Assembly: GCA_947573795.1 (NCBI GenBank) | Contig: CANPHE010000006.1 | Location: forward strand, 1-64,000 | DNA: 64,000 nucleotides | Source: an uncultured Alistipes sp. | GTDB lineage: Bacteria > Bacteroidota > Bacteroidia > Bacteroidales > Rikenellaceae | Direction of reading: 5' to 3' | Part shown: positions 55,135-64,000 of the stretch, one piece after another | Layout: each line of letters opens with the position of its first letter | How positions within the stretch are numbered: position 1 is the first letter of the stretch | Made by a program: the position numbers and the translations under genes | The notes under the pieces: model-generated | Database searches by the model: none | Seen by the model: only the letters and a program-made list of their open reading frames with translations | What the model was told of the DNA's origin: nothing

Positions 55135-56259
55135 TTATCGTTTTCGGGCGGCCTGCTGGCGCAGGGGTCGCTGCGATACGAAGTCGCAGAAATCCTGGTA
55201 GAGCTCCTGATCCTCGGGGTCCGCGGAGTGTTTGAGGGCACTCAGGCCTTTGCCGCCCTGGTAGTAGGCCAGGTAGCAGCGCTCCCAGACGCCCGCCTCC
55301 TTGAAGGCCCGCATGTAGTCGCGCAGGCGGCCGCCCTTATGATGCTTCTTGAGGGCCGATTCGTCGAATTCGAGCTCCATCTCCATGCCGTTGGCGGCAG
55401 CCTGTGCGCAGGCCGTCTCCAGACGCGAATAGGGAATGTCGGAGTGGAAGAAGTAGTTGGGCTGGTAGTAGGCCCGGACGAATCCCTTCTCCCGCCAGCC
55501 CTCGTAGCCCGGGGCCTGGAAGTAGGGAATCCAGTAGAGTCCGTAGTGCTTTTGGGCGCAATAGTCCACGATGTCGGCGATCAGCGGGCTCTTGGTCAAC
55601 GTCTCCTCGGTCACCCAGTAGAATCCGGCCAGTTCGACATGCTTGAACTTCGCCTCCTTGAAGCGGCGCAGCACCAGGTCGATATACCAGCGGCAGGCCA
55701 GTGCGCGGTCGTTCTCGTCGGAGAAGTCGAGCACGCGGTCTTCGAGCACACCCCAGTAGGTCGTGCCGCCCTTCTTGGCGATGGGCTGCTTGTAGACGAT
55801 CGGATTGGGGATCGAAATCATGATCTGGCGTTTGGTCGCGGGGGCGCCGATCGTTTTCGAAGCCTGCTCGACCGCCTGTTCGATGGCATCGAGCACCTGT
55901 CCCTCGGAGAAGTAGTAATCGATCAGCTTGAGCCAGTCGGCCTGCGTGGCGGCCGGAAGGATCGAGCCGTCCGTGTTGCGGTGTCCCGGATCGAAGGCCA
56001 CTTCGGCACTGCCTTCACCCAAATCGCGGATTTCCAACAGCAGGAAACCGTCGAAAAGCCATTGTTCTTTGCCATTGCGGTCGGTGTAGGACACGTAGTC
56101 CTTCATTTGCTCTACGCCCCAGTTGCGGTTGTGGGCTCCTCCGGCGTAGATCAACACCAGGTCGGTAGCCGTGAAGGGCTTGGTTTTGGGTTCGGCCCAT
56201 ACGGGCAGCATGCATGCGAGTGCCGCAAGGCAGGTCAGAATATGTCGGATAGATTTCAT
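55135..56259 (-). CDS. DUF4855 family secreted protein
   Basis: A 374-residue protein with a signal peptide ending PVWAEP, then a DUF4855 domain (TDLVLIYAGG, then WLFDGFLLLEIRD and a VELAGFYWVTEETL segment with a candidate acidic catalytic residue). YWIPYFQAPGYEGW follows, and MEMELEFDESALKKHH near the end provides another Glu/Asp cluster. DUF4855 proteins are widespread in Bacteroidota glycan loci and look like TIM-barrel glycosidases. The activity is not established. ATG 56259-56257 was picked to keep the signal peptide. A related protein is at 59461-60822. Confidence 0.8.
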   Translation of the reverse strand: MKSIRHILTCLAALACMLPVWAEPKTKPFTATDLVLIYAGGAHNRNWGVEQMKDYVSYTDRNGKEQWLFDGFLLLEIRDLGEGSAEVAFDPGHRNTDGSILPAATQADWLKLIDYYFSEGQVLDAIEQAVEQASKTIGAPATKRQIMISIPNPIVYKQPIAKKGGTTYWGVLEDRVLDFSDENDRALACRWYIDLVLRRFKEAKFKHVELAGFYWVTEETLTKSPLIADIVDYCAQKHYGLYWIPYFQAPGYEGWREKGFVRAYYQPNYFFHSDIPYSRLETACAQAAANGMEMELEFDESALKKHHKGGRLRDYMRAFKEAGVWERCYLAYYQGGKGLSALKHSADPEDQELYQDFCDFVSQRPLRQQAARKR

Positions 56260-56276
56260 CGTCGTCGGGTTTGAGG

Positions 56277-57884
56277 TTACTTTTTGCGGAAGAATCCGAT
56301 GGTGGATTTTACGGCGCGGTTTTCGTCCGAATGGTAGTTGACGTGCTGCGTGCCGACCATCATGCCGGTCGAGCCGCCGCCGTCGAGGTTCAGCGCGTCG
56401 GTGCATCCGATGCCGCGCAGGATGCGGGCCAGCTCGGTAAGCGTGGCGCCGCCGCTGGCCGCGATGCGGCCGTCGCAGATGAAGAGCACCACGCGGCCGT
56501 CGGCCATATGTCCTACGGCCGTACGGTCGGGCGAAACCGCGGGGCCGAAGATGTCGTAGGGAATGATTTCGTAGTTATTCAGGTAATATTCTTTGCCCTT
56601 CGAAGTCTCCGTGAAATCGAAAGGACATTTTCCGTCTTTGAGCAGCACGGGACCCGCACTGATGGCGTATCGGGGCGACCAGCTCACGGGTTTCGTCGGG
56701 TTGACGGTCGATACGCTCGCGTATTTCGCTTCGCCGCGCACCGAGGGCAGCGGACGGTCGAAATAATAGTTCGAACCGCTGGTGCCGACCCAGTAGACGC
56801 CGGGTTTGCCGTCGGCCGTGACACCGAAGATACCGCGCGTAGCGTGATACATCACGTTATACTCCTCGTCCTGCGAGCGCAGCGAACCCCGCATGTCGGG
56901 AATGAAGCCGATCGGGCTCGAATCCACGACGGCGATGCCCACGTGGTCCGAAGCGTAGAAATATCCGGCGTTGGTCATTACGCAGCAGTCGCCACCGAAC
57001 GAGGCGGCCTGCGTGTCGATGGTGGCCTTGGAAGCGGGAACGTTCACGCGCAGCTCCACAGCGCCTTTGCTGACGTCGGCCACGGCATACCACGCGTGGA
57101 AGTTGTGGCCGCCGACCTTGTCCGTCGTCTCGTAGACCGAGATATCGGCGGGCAGCGACGACGTGTCGAGCTTCTTCCAGTTGAGTTTGATCGCTTCGGG
57201 CTCCTTGCCGAGCGAAGCTACGATCTCCTCGCTGTAACGGACCTCGTTGTTCGCCCGCAGATAGGCCCGGAAACGGTAAGGCCGACCGTATTCGAGCAGC
57301 ACGTTGGAGATGACCTGCATGACGGGTCGGGTGCCGTCGAGTGCCGGGCCGTCCTGGCGGGTATCCTCCACGGTCGGCGTTCGGTCGGCGCTCCAGCAGA
57401 TGCCGCACGCGACGTTGCGGGCACCCTCCGTATTGCGGGGTGCGTAGCGGAAAGCGATGCACGACTCGGTTACGGTCGCCTCACCGACGAAAGCGACGCC
57501 GGGCGAGGTGAGGTCCTCCAGCCGCAGAGCCGATGCGTAGACGATCTCCGACGAGCCCTTGCGACCGTCGGCGCAGACGCCGAACGTGTAGGTTTTGTCC
57601 TGTTCCAGCCCTCCGTCCACGGTGTAGCTCTCGACATTGCGGGCCGTGAAGCCGATTTTCCGGGGTGCAGTCTCCCCTTCGGCGCGTACCCAAACGGTGA
57701 ATCCGCTCTCCGAGTCGCTTCGGTCGCTCCACGTGACGCGGACTTTCGTCTCGGCGATCCGTTCGGCGGCGACGTCGGACGGCGGTGTCGGTGCGGACGA
57801 TGCCGCGGGCGTATCGCCCGAGTCGGAAGAACATCCGGCGAGCAGGAGTGTCGTAAGTGCCGTATATAATAACCGTCGTATCAT
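56277..57884 (-). CDS. FN3-phosphodiester glycosidase (NAGPA) lipoprotein
   Basis: A 535-residue lipoprotein (LLLAGC, then SSDSGD). Two fibronectin-type III-like domains (about 35-125 and 130-230) precede a phosphodiester glycosidase domain (about 240-535) with VMTNAGYFYAS and the diagnostic LNLDGGGSTGMM near the C-terminus. The family includes NAGPA, which removes GlcNAc from GlcNAc-1-phosphodiester mannose, and bacterial enzymes on related glycans. The same catalytic type closes the GLUG lipoprotein at 20961. Here it sits between two DUF4855 genes and close to three GDPD-fold genes, a clear phosphodiester theme. Confidence 0.87.
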   Translation of the reverse strand: MIRRLLYTALTTLLLAGCSSDSGDTPAASSAPTPPSDVAAERIAETKVRVTWSDRSDSESGFTVWVRAEGETAPRKIGFTARNVESYTVDGGLEQDKTYTFGVCADGRKGSSEIVYASALRLEDLTSPGVAFVGEATVTESCIAFRYAPRNTEGARNVACGICWSADRTPTVEDTRQDGPALDGTRPVMQVISNVLLEYGRPYRFRAYLRANNEVRYSEEIVASLGKEPEAIKLNWKKLDTSSLPADISVYETTDKVGGHNFHAWYAVADVSKGAVELRVNVPASKATIDTQAASFGGDCCVMTNAGYFYASDHVGIAVVDSSPIGFIPDMRGSLRSQDEEYNVMYHATRGIFGVTADGKPGVYWVGTSGSNYYFDRPLPSVRGEAKYASVSTVNPTKPVSWSPRYAISAGPVLLKDGKCPFDFTETSKGKEYYLNNYEIIPYDIFGPAVSPDRTAVGHMADGRVVLFICDGRIAASGGATLTELARILRGIGCTDALNLDGGGSTGMMVGTQHVNYHSDENRAVKSTIGFFRKK

Positions 57885-57926
57885 GGTTTTCCGTATTTTG
57901 CGCGTTTGCTTTTCGGTGATTTACGG

Positions 57927-57959
57927 AAGGAGTAACCGACCGTAAGCCGGTTACTCCTT
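57927..57959 (-). promoter_or_regulatory. Hairpin in the operon gap between the triple-BACON gene and the NAGPA gene
   Basis: An 11-base perfect inverted repeat (AAGGAGTAACC / GGTTACTCCTT) with an 11-base loop inside a 103-base gap, the second longest in this transcript. There is no T-run on the minus-strand side, so an RNA processing or stability site is as likely as a terminator. Confidence 0.55.
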
Positions 57960-57987
57960 GTCCGATTCGTTTTTCAGGCGAAATCCG

Positions 57988-59445
57988 CTATTTGTAGGCG
58001 ATGAGCGTAACCTCGCTAAGGGTCAGCCAGTGGTTGCGGACACCCCAACCTTCGCCGTAGAAGTTATAACCGTTCTTGATCGTCTTGAAACGATAGTAGC
58101 GGGCTTCGATCGCGTTTTCCTCGGGAATGACGAGCGTATCGCCATTGGCAATGTATTCGCAAGGCGTCTTCGCCGGAAGCGCTTTGACGATCTTCGAAAT
58201 CTCCGTTACGTCCATACCGCCGAGTTTCACCCATTTGTCCCAGGCGGCTTCGGGTTCGCCCGTACCGGTATAGGCGTAAATCTCGTAAATCAGCGGGTCG
58301 TGGTTGATGTAGTCGTAGTAGTGGTAGGTGATGAAGCGTGCCAGACGGATCGTCTCTCCGGCGTCGATCGTGAAGGAGTCGCCGTGGCCCTCTGCGGCTT
58401 GTGCGTTGGTCGTCGTGAGCTCCCAGTGCTTGTAGGCGATCGGTGCATAATCGCTCTTAGCCGTCATCCACTTGCCGTCGAAGAGGTATTCGCTCGCGCT
58501 GTTGGACGTGCCGACCACACCGTCGTTCTCCAGTGCGAAGGCGCGCATCTTCGATTTGTCGGGCATATAGGTGCTTTCGTAGGCAATGGGCTGTACCTCC
58601 AGCGTGAAGGCTACATTGGCGTACGAAGGCGACGAGAAGACGATCTTGGCCTTCTTTTCCGCATCGATCAGGTTGTTGGGTTCGAGGTCGAAGACAATGG
58701 CATCGGCCGTCTTCGAAGCCTCGCGGAGCCATGCGCCGTCGGTGATCGCGTAGGTCCAGTCGTCGATGTTCGCGGTTACCTTCACGGTATACTGCTCGCC
58801 GCGTTTCACCGTGACGGATTCCTCACCCGTAGCCGTGAGTTCGGCGTAGTTGAGCGGGCGTACGGATACCGTCTTCTGGAATACGGGGTCGGAAGGCGAC
58901 GCGAAGGTGATCGTGGCGGCGACGTTCGTGTCGAACTTCACCGAAGGATCGAGATCGAAGACGAGCTCCTTCTCCGACTTCGAAGCCTCCTTGAGCCATG
59001 CGCCGTTCTCCAGCGTGTAGGTCCAGTCTTCGACGTTGGCCGTGATTTGCAGGGTGAACTGCTCGCCCTTCTTCACCAGGACGGTCTCCGCTGCGGCGAT
59101 GTCCATCTCGGCGACATAAGCGGGCTGCGATACCGGAACGCGTTCGATCGTACCGTCCGCAGCGACGAACTCCATCGTCGACGTACGCTCGGCGCCCGTC
59201 GTGTTGCGGTCGACGCCCAGTTTGAGGGTCGTTTTGCCGCTGCCGTGCTTGGGGGTGACCTTGAACCAGGGATCGGAAACGGTCATGGTCCAATTCGTGT
59301 TCGAATTCACCGTGAAGTCGATGATTTCCGCATCCGCCGAAAGCACGATCGATTCGGGCACGCCGATGTTGGCCGCCTCGTCGTTCTCGCACGCCGTGAC
59401 GCAGAGCGCTGCGACGGCCAGCAGAAGCATTTTGAAGGTTTTCAT
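57988..59445 (-). CDS. Triple-BACON lipoprotein with C-terminal carbohydrate-binding-like domain
   Basis: A 485-residue lipoprotein (VTAC, then ENDEA, acidic) with three BACON-type beta-sandwiches (about 28-105, 110-197, 205-290; note the recurring pairs such as NWTMTVSDPWFKV and DWTYTLENGAWLKE). These are followed by a discoidin/F5-8C-like region (about 300-485) ending in YYRFKTIKNGYNFYGEGWGV and LSEVTLIAYK. BACON domains are thought to bind glycans or to space catalytic domains. No catalytic motif is seen, so it is probably a surface glycan-binding protein of the locus. Confidence 0.8.
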   Translation of the reverse strand: MKTFKMLLLAVAALCVTACENDEAANIGVPESIVLSADAEIIDFTVNSNTNWTMTVSDPWFKVTPKHGSGKTTLKLGVDRNTTGAERTSTMEFVAADGTIERVPVSQPAYVAEMDIAAAETVLVKKGEQFTLQITANVEDWTYTLENGAWLKEASKSEKELVFDLDPSVKFDTNVAATITFASPSDPVFQKTVSVRPLNYAELTATGEESVTVKRGEQYTVKVTANIDDWTYAITDGAWLREASKTADAIVFDLEPNNLIDAEKKAKIVFSSPSYANVAFTLEVQPIAYESTYMPDKSKMRAFALENDGVVGTSNSASEYLFDGKWMTAKSDYAPIAYKHWELTTTNAQAAEGHGDSFTIDAGETIRLARFITYHYYDYINHDPLIYEIYAYTGTGEPEAAWDKWVKLGGMDVTEISKIVKALPAKTPCEYIANGDTLVIPEENAIEARYYRFKTIKNGYNFYGEGWGVRNHWLTLSEVTLIAYK

Positions 59446-59460
59446 AATGGATAGCGTTTG

Positions 59461-60822
59461 TTATTCGTTGTAAAATTTCTTTTGCCGCTCGGCTACGATC
59501 TTCGCCAAGCGCTGATAAAAGGCCCGTTCTTCGGCGATGCCGTCCATCCAGTATTCGATGGTGGTACCGCCGTAATAGGCCAGATTCGATTTTTCGAGGA
59601 CTCCCAACTCCTCGTAGACGTCGATGTAGGCTACGTTGCGATCGAACCCATAGTTCGAATCGAACTCGACTTCGAGCCCCATGCCGGCCTGCTGCGCCTC
59701 CCGGACGGCATCGTAGAGCCGCTGGCGGGGAATCGTGGTGCTGAAGCAGTAGTTGGGCTGGTAGCAGGCGTAGTCGAAACCGTAGTTTTTCCAATCGGCA
59801 TGGCCGAAGGCATCGTAGTAGGGAATCCAGTGGAAATCGAGGTTCTTCGAGTGTACGTAATCCGCGATCTGGCGCAGGTTGCTCGCGATGAATCCTCCGT
59901 GCTCGGGGAGCCAGTAGATTCCACTGAGCTGGATGTTGCGGAAATCGTGCTCGGCGAACTTCTCGACGACCCGGTCGACGTACCATTTGCAGGCGGCGAT
60001 GCGGTCGGGATAGTTGTTGAAATCCAGAGCCCGGCCGTCTATCTCGCCCCAGTCGGTCTGACCTTCCTGCGGATCGGGCAGGAAGATCACCACCTTGCGG
60101 CGATGGAAAGTGCCCCCGATCTTGGCGCGCAGTTCGCCTGCGGCCCGGTCGAGCGCCGGGATGGAGTGTTCGTCGGCGAGGTAGTAATCCAGAACGGCCT
60201 CCCAGTCCTTTTTGTTCGAAGCCGGCTTCTTGTATCCGGCACCGAAGGACTTGCCGCCGCGGTGCAGCGTGAGAAACAGGTAACCGTCGAAGAGCCATTG
60301 CGGAGCGTCGTCCGTCGTGGCCAGGTATTTGGCGAACCGCTTTTCGTCGAAGAGACGACCCGTATCCGTAGCGTCGTAAATCAACATCAAATCGCGGATC
60401 GGAGCGCGGCCGATCGTCTCGCCGAAACGTTGGGTGACGGGGATTTCGATCCGGACCTTCGCATCTTCGGTCGTAAAGACGATTTTTCCGCTGCGCACCT
60501 CCCGGCCGGTGTTCACGTCGATCGAGACCCGGGCCGTGGCGGCGGAGGCTGCCGTGACATGGAGCCATGCGGCGGCATCGCCGGCCGAAACGTCCCAGCG
60601 GACGTTGCTGCGCACGACGAGCGTCTGCTCGAAAGCCGCGAACGTAAGGTCGTAGGCTTCAACCGAAGCTCCGTCGCGCGTCGCGACGGTGAGATAGGTC
60701 TCCTCGACGGGCGGATCGGGTTCGGGTTTTACGGGTTGCGGATCATCGTCGCCCGAGTGTCCGCATGCGCTCAGAAGAACGCATGCGAACATCGTCGAAC
60801 GTATTGCCTGTTTCAAAAACAT
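59461..60822 (-). CDS. BACON-DUF4855 lipoprotein
   Basis: A 453-residue lipoprotein (LLSAC, then GHSGDDD, an acidic export-type stretch and a Pro-rich linker). One BACON-like domain (about 45-140) is followed by DUF4855 (about 150-453): RDLMLIYDATD, QWLFDGYLFLTLH, FRNIQLSGIYWLPE, FHWIPYYDAFGHADW and GLEVEFDSNYGFDR. It is a paralogue of the 55135-56259 protein, with a surface anchor added. Likely an outer-surface glycosidase, activity unassigned. It lies 15 bases upstream of the triple-BACON gene. Confidence 0.8.
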   Translation of the reverse strand: MFLKQAIRSTMFACVLLSACGHSGDDDPQPVKPEPDPPVEETYLTVATRDGASVEAYDLTFAAFEQTLVVRSNVRWDVSAGDAAAWLHVTAASAATARVSIDVNTGREVRSGKIVFTTEDAKVRIEIPVTQRFGETIGRAPIRDLMLIYDATDTGRLFDEKRFAKYLATTDDAPQWLFDGYLFLTLHRGGKSFGAGYKKPASNKKDWEAVLDYYLADEHSIPALDRAAGELRAKIGGTFHRRKVVIFLPDPQEGQTDWGEIDGRALDFNNYPDRIAACKWYVDRVVEKFAEHDFRNIQLSGIYWLPEHGGFIASNLRQIADYVHSKNLDFHWIPYYDAFGHADWKNYGFDYACYQPNYCFSTTIPRQRLYDAVREAQQAGMGLEVEFDSNYGFDRNVAYIDVYEELGVLEKSNLAYYGGTTIEYWMDGIAEERAFYQRLAKIVAERQKKFYNE

Positions 60823-60829
60823 AGCGGTT

Positions 60830-61828
60830 CTATTCCTCGTTGTTATATCTCCAAAGTTCGACCTCAGCGATCGAGAAGAAGTTGACGCGTCCCGACCAGT
60901 ACTGGTTCATGGCCGTGCCGTAAACTGCGTAGAAGTTCTTCAGCATCTTGACGCGGTAGTAGCGGGCCTCGGGAATCTGACCGTACTTGAACTCCACGGG
61001 CGATCCGTAGATCGTAAGGTCCTCGGGCGAACCGGCCTCGGCGGCCTTCGTGGGCTGCCACTTCTCCGAATCGTCGATGTCGGCGATCTTCTCCCAGTTG
61101 GTCCATTCGCCGCTCTGGGCAGGCTCGCCCGGCAGCGTATAGGCGTAAAGTTCGTAGACGGCCGGCGCCTGGTTCTCATAGGGCCAGTAGGGCCAGAAGA
61201 TGACTTTCGAGAGGCGCATCGCCTGTCCGGCATCGAAGGTGAACGAGTTGCCGCGACCGTCGGGTGCCGGGTTGGGCATCGTCCAACCGAAGTTGTTGTA
61301 GACGACTTCACCGTAGGCGCCCTTCTTCGAGAGGTGTTTGCCGTCGAAGCAGAAGTAGGGGTCGGCCTTGTAGGCGGCGGTTCCCTCCCGGATGTAGGCG
61401 GCATCGTTGTCGAGCTGCATAACCGAGCACTGCGAGTGAGGCACCTGCGTAATCAGGGCGCGCGAAGCGGCGATCGTGTAGGTGTAGTCCTCCTCGAGGT
61501 TGTTCAACACGAACGAATAGGGATTCGAAAGGTTGATCTGCTGCCCCGCTTCGGGTGCGCCGTCTTTGAGAATGGCGCGGGTGGCATAGTCCAACGTCAC
61601 CTTGACATCGGAGAAGTTCGAGCTCTCGACGAAGACGAATTTGATCTCGTGCGTCGAATTGTCCACCGTACCGCTGACCGTCTCCGAACCGCAGGTGGCC
61701 GTCGCCGACTTCACCATGTTCGAAAGCGGATGCGTAGGAATGAATTCCGAGAACTCGGCATCGACGTTGCAGGAGGTCATGCCTGCTGCAAACGAGATGA
61801 TCGATAATAACGAAAGTATGCGTTTCAT
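60830..61828 (-). CDS. SusE/F-position lipoprotein with DUF5018-like and discoidin-like domains
   Basis: A 332-residue lipoprotein (GMTSC) in the place right after susD, where surface glycan-binding proteins are usual. An N-terminal DUF5018-like domain (about 30-130; SNMVKSATATCGSETVSG, then FVLNNLEEDYTYTIAAS) is followed by a discoidin/F5-8C-like C-terminus (DAGQAMRLSKVIFWPYWP and RYYRVKMLKNFYAVYG). It shares that C-terminal type with the triple-BACON protein. No catalytic residues seen. It lies 21 bases after the susD stop. Confidence 0.8.
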   Translation of the reverse strand: MKRILSLLSIISFAAGMTSCNVDAEFSEFIPTHPLSNMVKSATATCGSETVSGTVDNSTHEIKFVFVESSNFSDVKVTLDYATRAILKDGAPEAGQQINLSNPYSFVLNNLEEDYTYTIAASRALITQVPHSQCSVMQLDNDAAYIREGTAAYKADPYFCFDGKHLSKKGAYGEVVYNNFGWTMPNPAPDGRGNSFTFDAGQAMRLSKVIFWPYWPYENQAPAVYELYAYTLPGEPAQSGEWTNWEKIADIDDSEKWQPTKAAEAGSPEDLTIYGSPVEFKYGQIPEARYYRVKMLKNFYAVYGTAMNQYWSGRVNFFSIAEVELWRYNNEE

Positions 61829-61849
61829 TGCTTTGACAAATTTAATCGG

Positions 61850-63871
61850 TTACCATCCGGGATTCTGAACCAGTGCAGGGCTCTTGTCGATCTCGGTCTG
61901 CGGAATGGGGAACAAATAGTACTCTTTCTTGAATACGCGCTGTTCGAAAGCGACGCGGGTGTAGAACTCCGTCGAACGGAAGTTGTTGGTCTTCGGGTCG
62001 CCGCCGCGTACCGAGAGGCCCCAAACGTTGCCGGCATCGCCGTATTTGTGGACGGGAGCACCCGAAACGACCTCGCGCGAATCGTTGCCTCCGGCCGGCG
62101 TCTTGTCCGAGAGCAGACGGCGGCGCGTGGTGTAGAAGCGGTCGCCTTCGAAGTTGAGCTCGATCTGACGCTCGCGCAGGATGTAGTCGCGCTGCTGGTC
62201 CTTGTTGCCCTTGATGCCGGGATAGGTCGAGAAGATGCTCGGCAGACCGGCACGCTTGCGGATCAAATCCCAGTACTTCTGGATATCGCTGTTCGTCGGA
62301 TCGTACTCGTTCAACGCCTCGATGTAGTCGAGCAGAATCTGGGCGTAACGAATGTAGATCGAGATGTATTTGCCGGGCAAGTTCATACGCGTATAGAAAT
62401 CGGCCTCGGCAACGACGCGCTTCTGCGTGAGGAAGCCCGTCATCGAGTAGTTGAGGCTCTGTCCCGAGTTGGATTTACCGCCGAAATAGAGTTCGCAACG
62501 ACCCCAGCCGTCCTGCTGCGAGGCGTTCATGTTGAATCCGTTGCGATGAACGGCATCGTCCGAGTAGGGAAGCTGTACGCGGTGGTTGTAGTTGATCGAA
62601 GCGTAGAAACGCGCCTCGCGGTTGCAGAACATATTCCAGTCGCCCTCGGCATGGCCCCAGGCGTCGAGGTTCTTCAGGTCGCGGATCTCGGTCTTGCGGC
62701 CGGCGTCGGTCTTCATGTCTACGCCGCTGAAGTTGTAGTGCGGACCGTCGGAGGTGGCGAAACCGCGCTCGGTGTAACCCGACTGGGGATCATCGATCCG
62801 GCGGCCGTTCTCCATGTAGAAGGCGTCGACCAGACGCAGCGTGGGGCCTACGGCACCCATACAGGTGGCGCTACCGGCACCTTCCGGAATCGTGTGGACC
62901 ATCCAGGCATAACGCGCGCCGCGGTTGTCCCACGAAAGGGTACCCTGGTCGATCGAACCGAAGACGATCTCGGAGTTCCAACCGTTGTTGAAGAGGTTGT
63001 AGTAGGATTTGTAGGGATTGAAATCCTTCGAATCCATACCTACGTCGCCATTGGTGTAGAGCTTGATGTTGGCGGCATCGGCTCGGGCGATCACGACCTT
63101 GTATGCGTCGGCCGCCGTCTCCCAACGCTTCACGTCGTAGGTCGTGCTGGCCAGGTGCGTGCCGTCGTGGTTCGTGAAATCGGCATAGTCGGGGTTGCCG
63201 TTCCACTGCTCCGAAGCCTGCAAGAGAAGCATCATGGCCTTCACGGAGAGTGCGGCGGATGCCGTCGCGCGACCCAGGTTGTCGGTCTCCGAGGAGTAGG
63301 AGTCGGGCAACAGTTTCTCGGCGCGGTCCATCAGCTCGCAAACGTATGCGGCGCATTCGTCGAACGGCGCGCGGGGCATGTTGCCGAAGTCGGCGTCGTT
63401 GCTCATCTGCTGTTTGATGAGCACGACCGGACCGTACTGGCGCAGCAGCAGGAAGTAGTAGTAACCGCGCAGGAAGAGGGCTTCGCCCAGGTAGCGGTCC
63501 TTGAGGTCCTGCGACAGGGCGCCGCACTTGCCGACGTTGTTTTCGAATACGAACGTCGAACGGATGGCCCGGTAGTAGGTACCCCATTTTACGTAGAAGC
63601 TCGTCGAGGGCTCCCAGATACCGAGATTGATGTTGTAGGTCGGATATACGGACCAGGGAATATCGCACTCGTCGGCGCAACCCAGCCAGGGATCATCCTG
63701 ATGCAGACGGTCCATCGGCAGTGCGGCATAGCAGTTCGTCAGGTATTTCTGCACCTCGGCGCGGTTGCTCCAGACCATTTTGTCGGTCTTCATGTCGTCG
63801 GGTTCTTTGTCGAGATATTCGCAACCCGCGAACATTGCAGTGGCTATAAGCAGATAAAATATCTTTTTCAT
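61850..63871 (-). CDS. SusD/RagB family outer membrane glycan-capture lipoprotein
   Basis: A 673-residue SusD-type lipoprotein (FAGC, then EYLDKEPDDM) that closes over the SusC transporter and presents the glycan. The N-terminal tetratricopeptide-rich region has GEALFLRGYYYFLLLRQYG, the classical SusD stretch, and the C-terminal third has RYAQILLDYIEALNEYD and LRERQIELNFEGDRFYTTRR. The end PIPQTEIDKSPALVQNPGW is typical. It is preceded by susC at the right edge with a 16-base gap. Substrate cannot be read from SusD itself. Confidence 0.96.
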   Translation of the reverse strand: MKKIFYLLIATAMFAGCEYLDKEPDDMKTDKMVWSNRAEVQKYLTNCYAALPMDRLHQDDPWLGCADECDIPWSVYPTYNINLGIWEPSTSFYVKWGTYYRAIRSTFVFENNVGKCGALSQDLKDRYLGEALFLRGYYYFLLLRQYGPVVLIKQQMSNDADFGNMPRAPFDECAAYVCELMDRAEKLLPDSYSSETDNLGRATASAALSVKAMMLLLQASEQWNGNPDYADFTNHDGTHLASTTYDVKRWETAADAYKVVIARADAANIKLYTNGDVGMDSKDFNPYKSYYNLFNNGWNSEIVFGSIDQGTLSWDNRGARYAWMVHTIPEGAGSATCMGAVGPTLRLVDAFYMENGRRIDDPQSGYTERGFATSDGPHYNFSGVDMKTDAGRKTEIRDLKNLDAWGHAEGDWNMFCNREARFYASINYNHRVQLPYSDDAVHRNGFNMNASQQDGWGRCELYFGGKSNSGQSLNYSMTGFLTQKRVVAEADFYTRMNLPGKYISIYIRYAQILLDYIEALNEYDPTNSDIQKYWDLIRKRAGLPSIFSTYPGIKGNKDQQRDYILRERQIELNFEGDRFYTTRRRLLSDKTPAGGNDSREVVSGAPVHKYGDAGNVWGLSVRGGDPKTNNFRSTEFYTRVAFEQRVFKKEYYLFPIPQTEIDKSPALVQNPGW

Positions 63872-63887
63872 CGTTGGTCGGTTTAGA

Positions 63888-64000
63888 TTAGAAGGTGATT
63901 CTCACACCGAGGTTGAACTTGCGGGCGAGCGGGTAGTTGCTACCGTTGCTCGAACCGCTCTCGGGATCCCACATGTCCCACGGCGAGAAGAGCAGCAGGT
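63888..64000 (-). CDS. SusC/RagA TonB-dependent transporter, C-terminal end
   Basis: The last 36 codons of a gene running off the right edge. The translation ends YPLARKFNLGVRITF, with the barrel-closing strand and terminal Phe typical of SusC proteins. It is 16 bases upstream of susD. With the partner it would import oligosaccharides across the outer membrane using TonB energy. Confidence 0.85.
   Translation of the reverse strand, partial: LLLFSPWDMWDPESGSSNGSNYPLARKFNLGVRITF

Overview
The window is high-GC DNA from a member of the Bacteroidota, most likely a gut Bacteroidales close to Alistipes. Four things point there: SusC/SusD glycan uptake genes, BACON, DUF4855, GLUG and FadL families, promoters of the TAnnTTTG (-7) type with a TTG-like -33 box, and a menaquinone gene. 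Genus assignment is inference. No phage, insertion sequence, integrase or CRISPR array was seen.

Positions 1-20.7 kb are mostly housekeeping. Reading leftward are an MBOAT acyltransferase with its SGNH partner, a membrane zinc peptidase and an SDR oxidoreductase. Reading rightward are an FtsX-like permease, menG, two small envelope genes and a Cys-rich lipoprotein gene broken by a one-base frameshift. A leftward block then carries pyrH, a YcxB-like protein, a TlpA-type thioredoxin and frr. An endonuclease/phosphatase-fold lipoprotein gene is divergent from dxs, gcvT follows, and a GNAT-like protein is divergent from a 990-residue double-receiver/ATP-grasp fusion. A dihydroorotate-dehydrogenase-like gene closes the block.

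Positions 20.9-34.7 kb hold an operon of four very large predicted lipoproteins on the + strand (1089, 813, 1416 and 1240 residues). All carry GLUG-rich repeats. Three share a DUF4988-like N-terminus and one has a fimbrillin-like N-terminus. The C-termini differ: a phosphodiester glycosidase (NAGPA type), none, and two SGNH/DUF4886 domains. The design is one scaffold with interchangeable catalytic heads, probably on the cell surface.

Positions 34.7-39.3 kb hold a tRNA-Ser, an aminotransferase, a FadL-type porin and fabI.

Positions 39.3-64.0 kb are one long leftward polysaccharide utilization locus that begins beyond the right edge with susC. In order of transcription it has SusC (partial), SusD, a SusE/F-position lipoprotein, a BACON-DUF4855 protein, a triple-BACON protein, a second phosphodiester glycosidase, a second DUF4855 protein, three glycerophosphodiesterase-fold proteins, GH2, GH97, GH20, a Tat-type DUF4434 lipoprotein, an MFS sugar porter, an AGE-family epimerase, an SGNH esterase and an unrecognised secreted protein. 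The mix of phosphodiesterases, NAGPA, hexosaminidase and epimerase suggests a phosphodiester-substituted, HexNAc-containing glycan as substrate. The + strand lipoprotein operon may serve the same or a related substrate. Both substrate ideas are inference from gene content.
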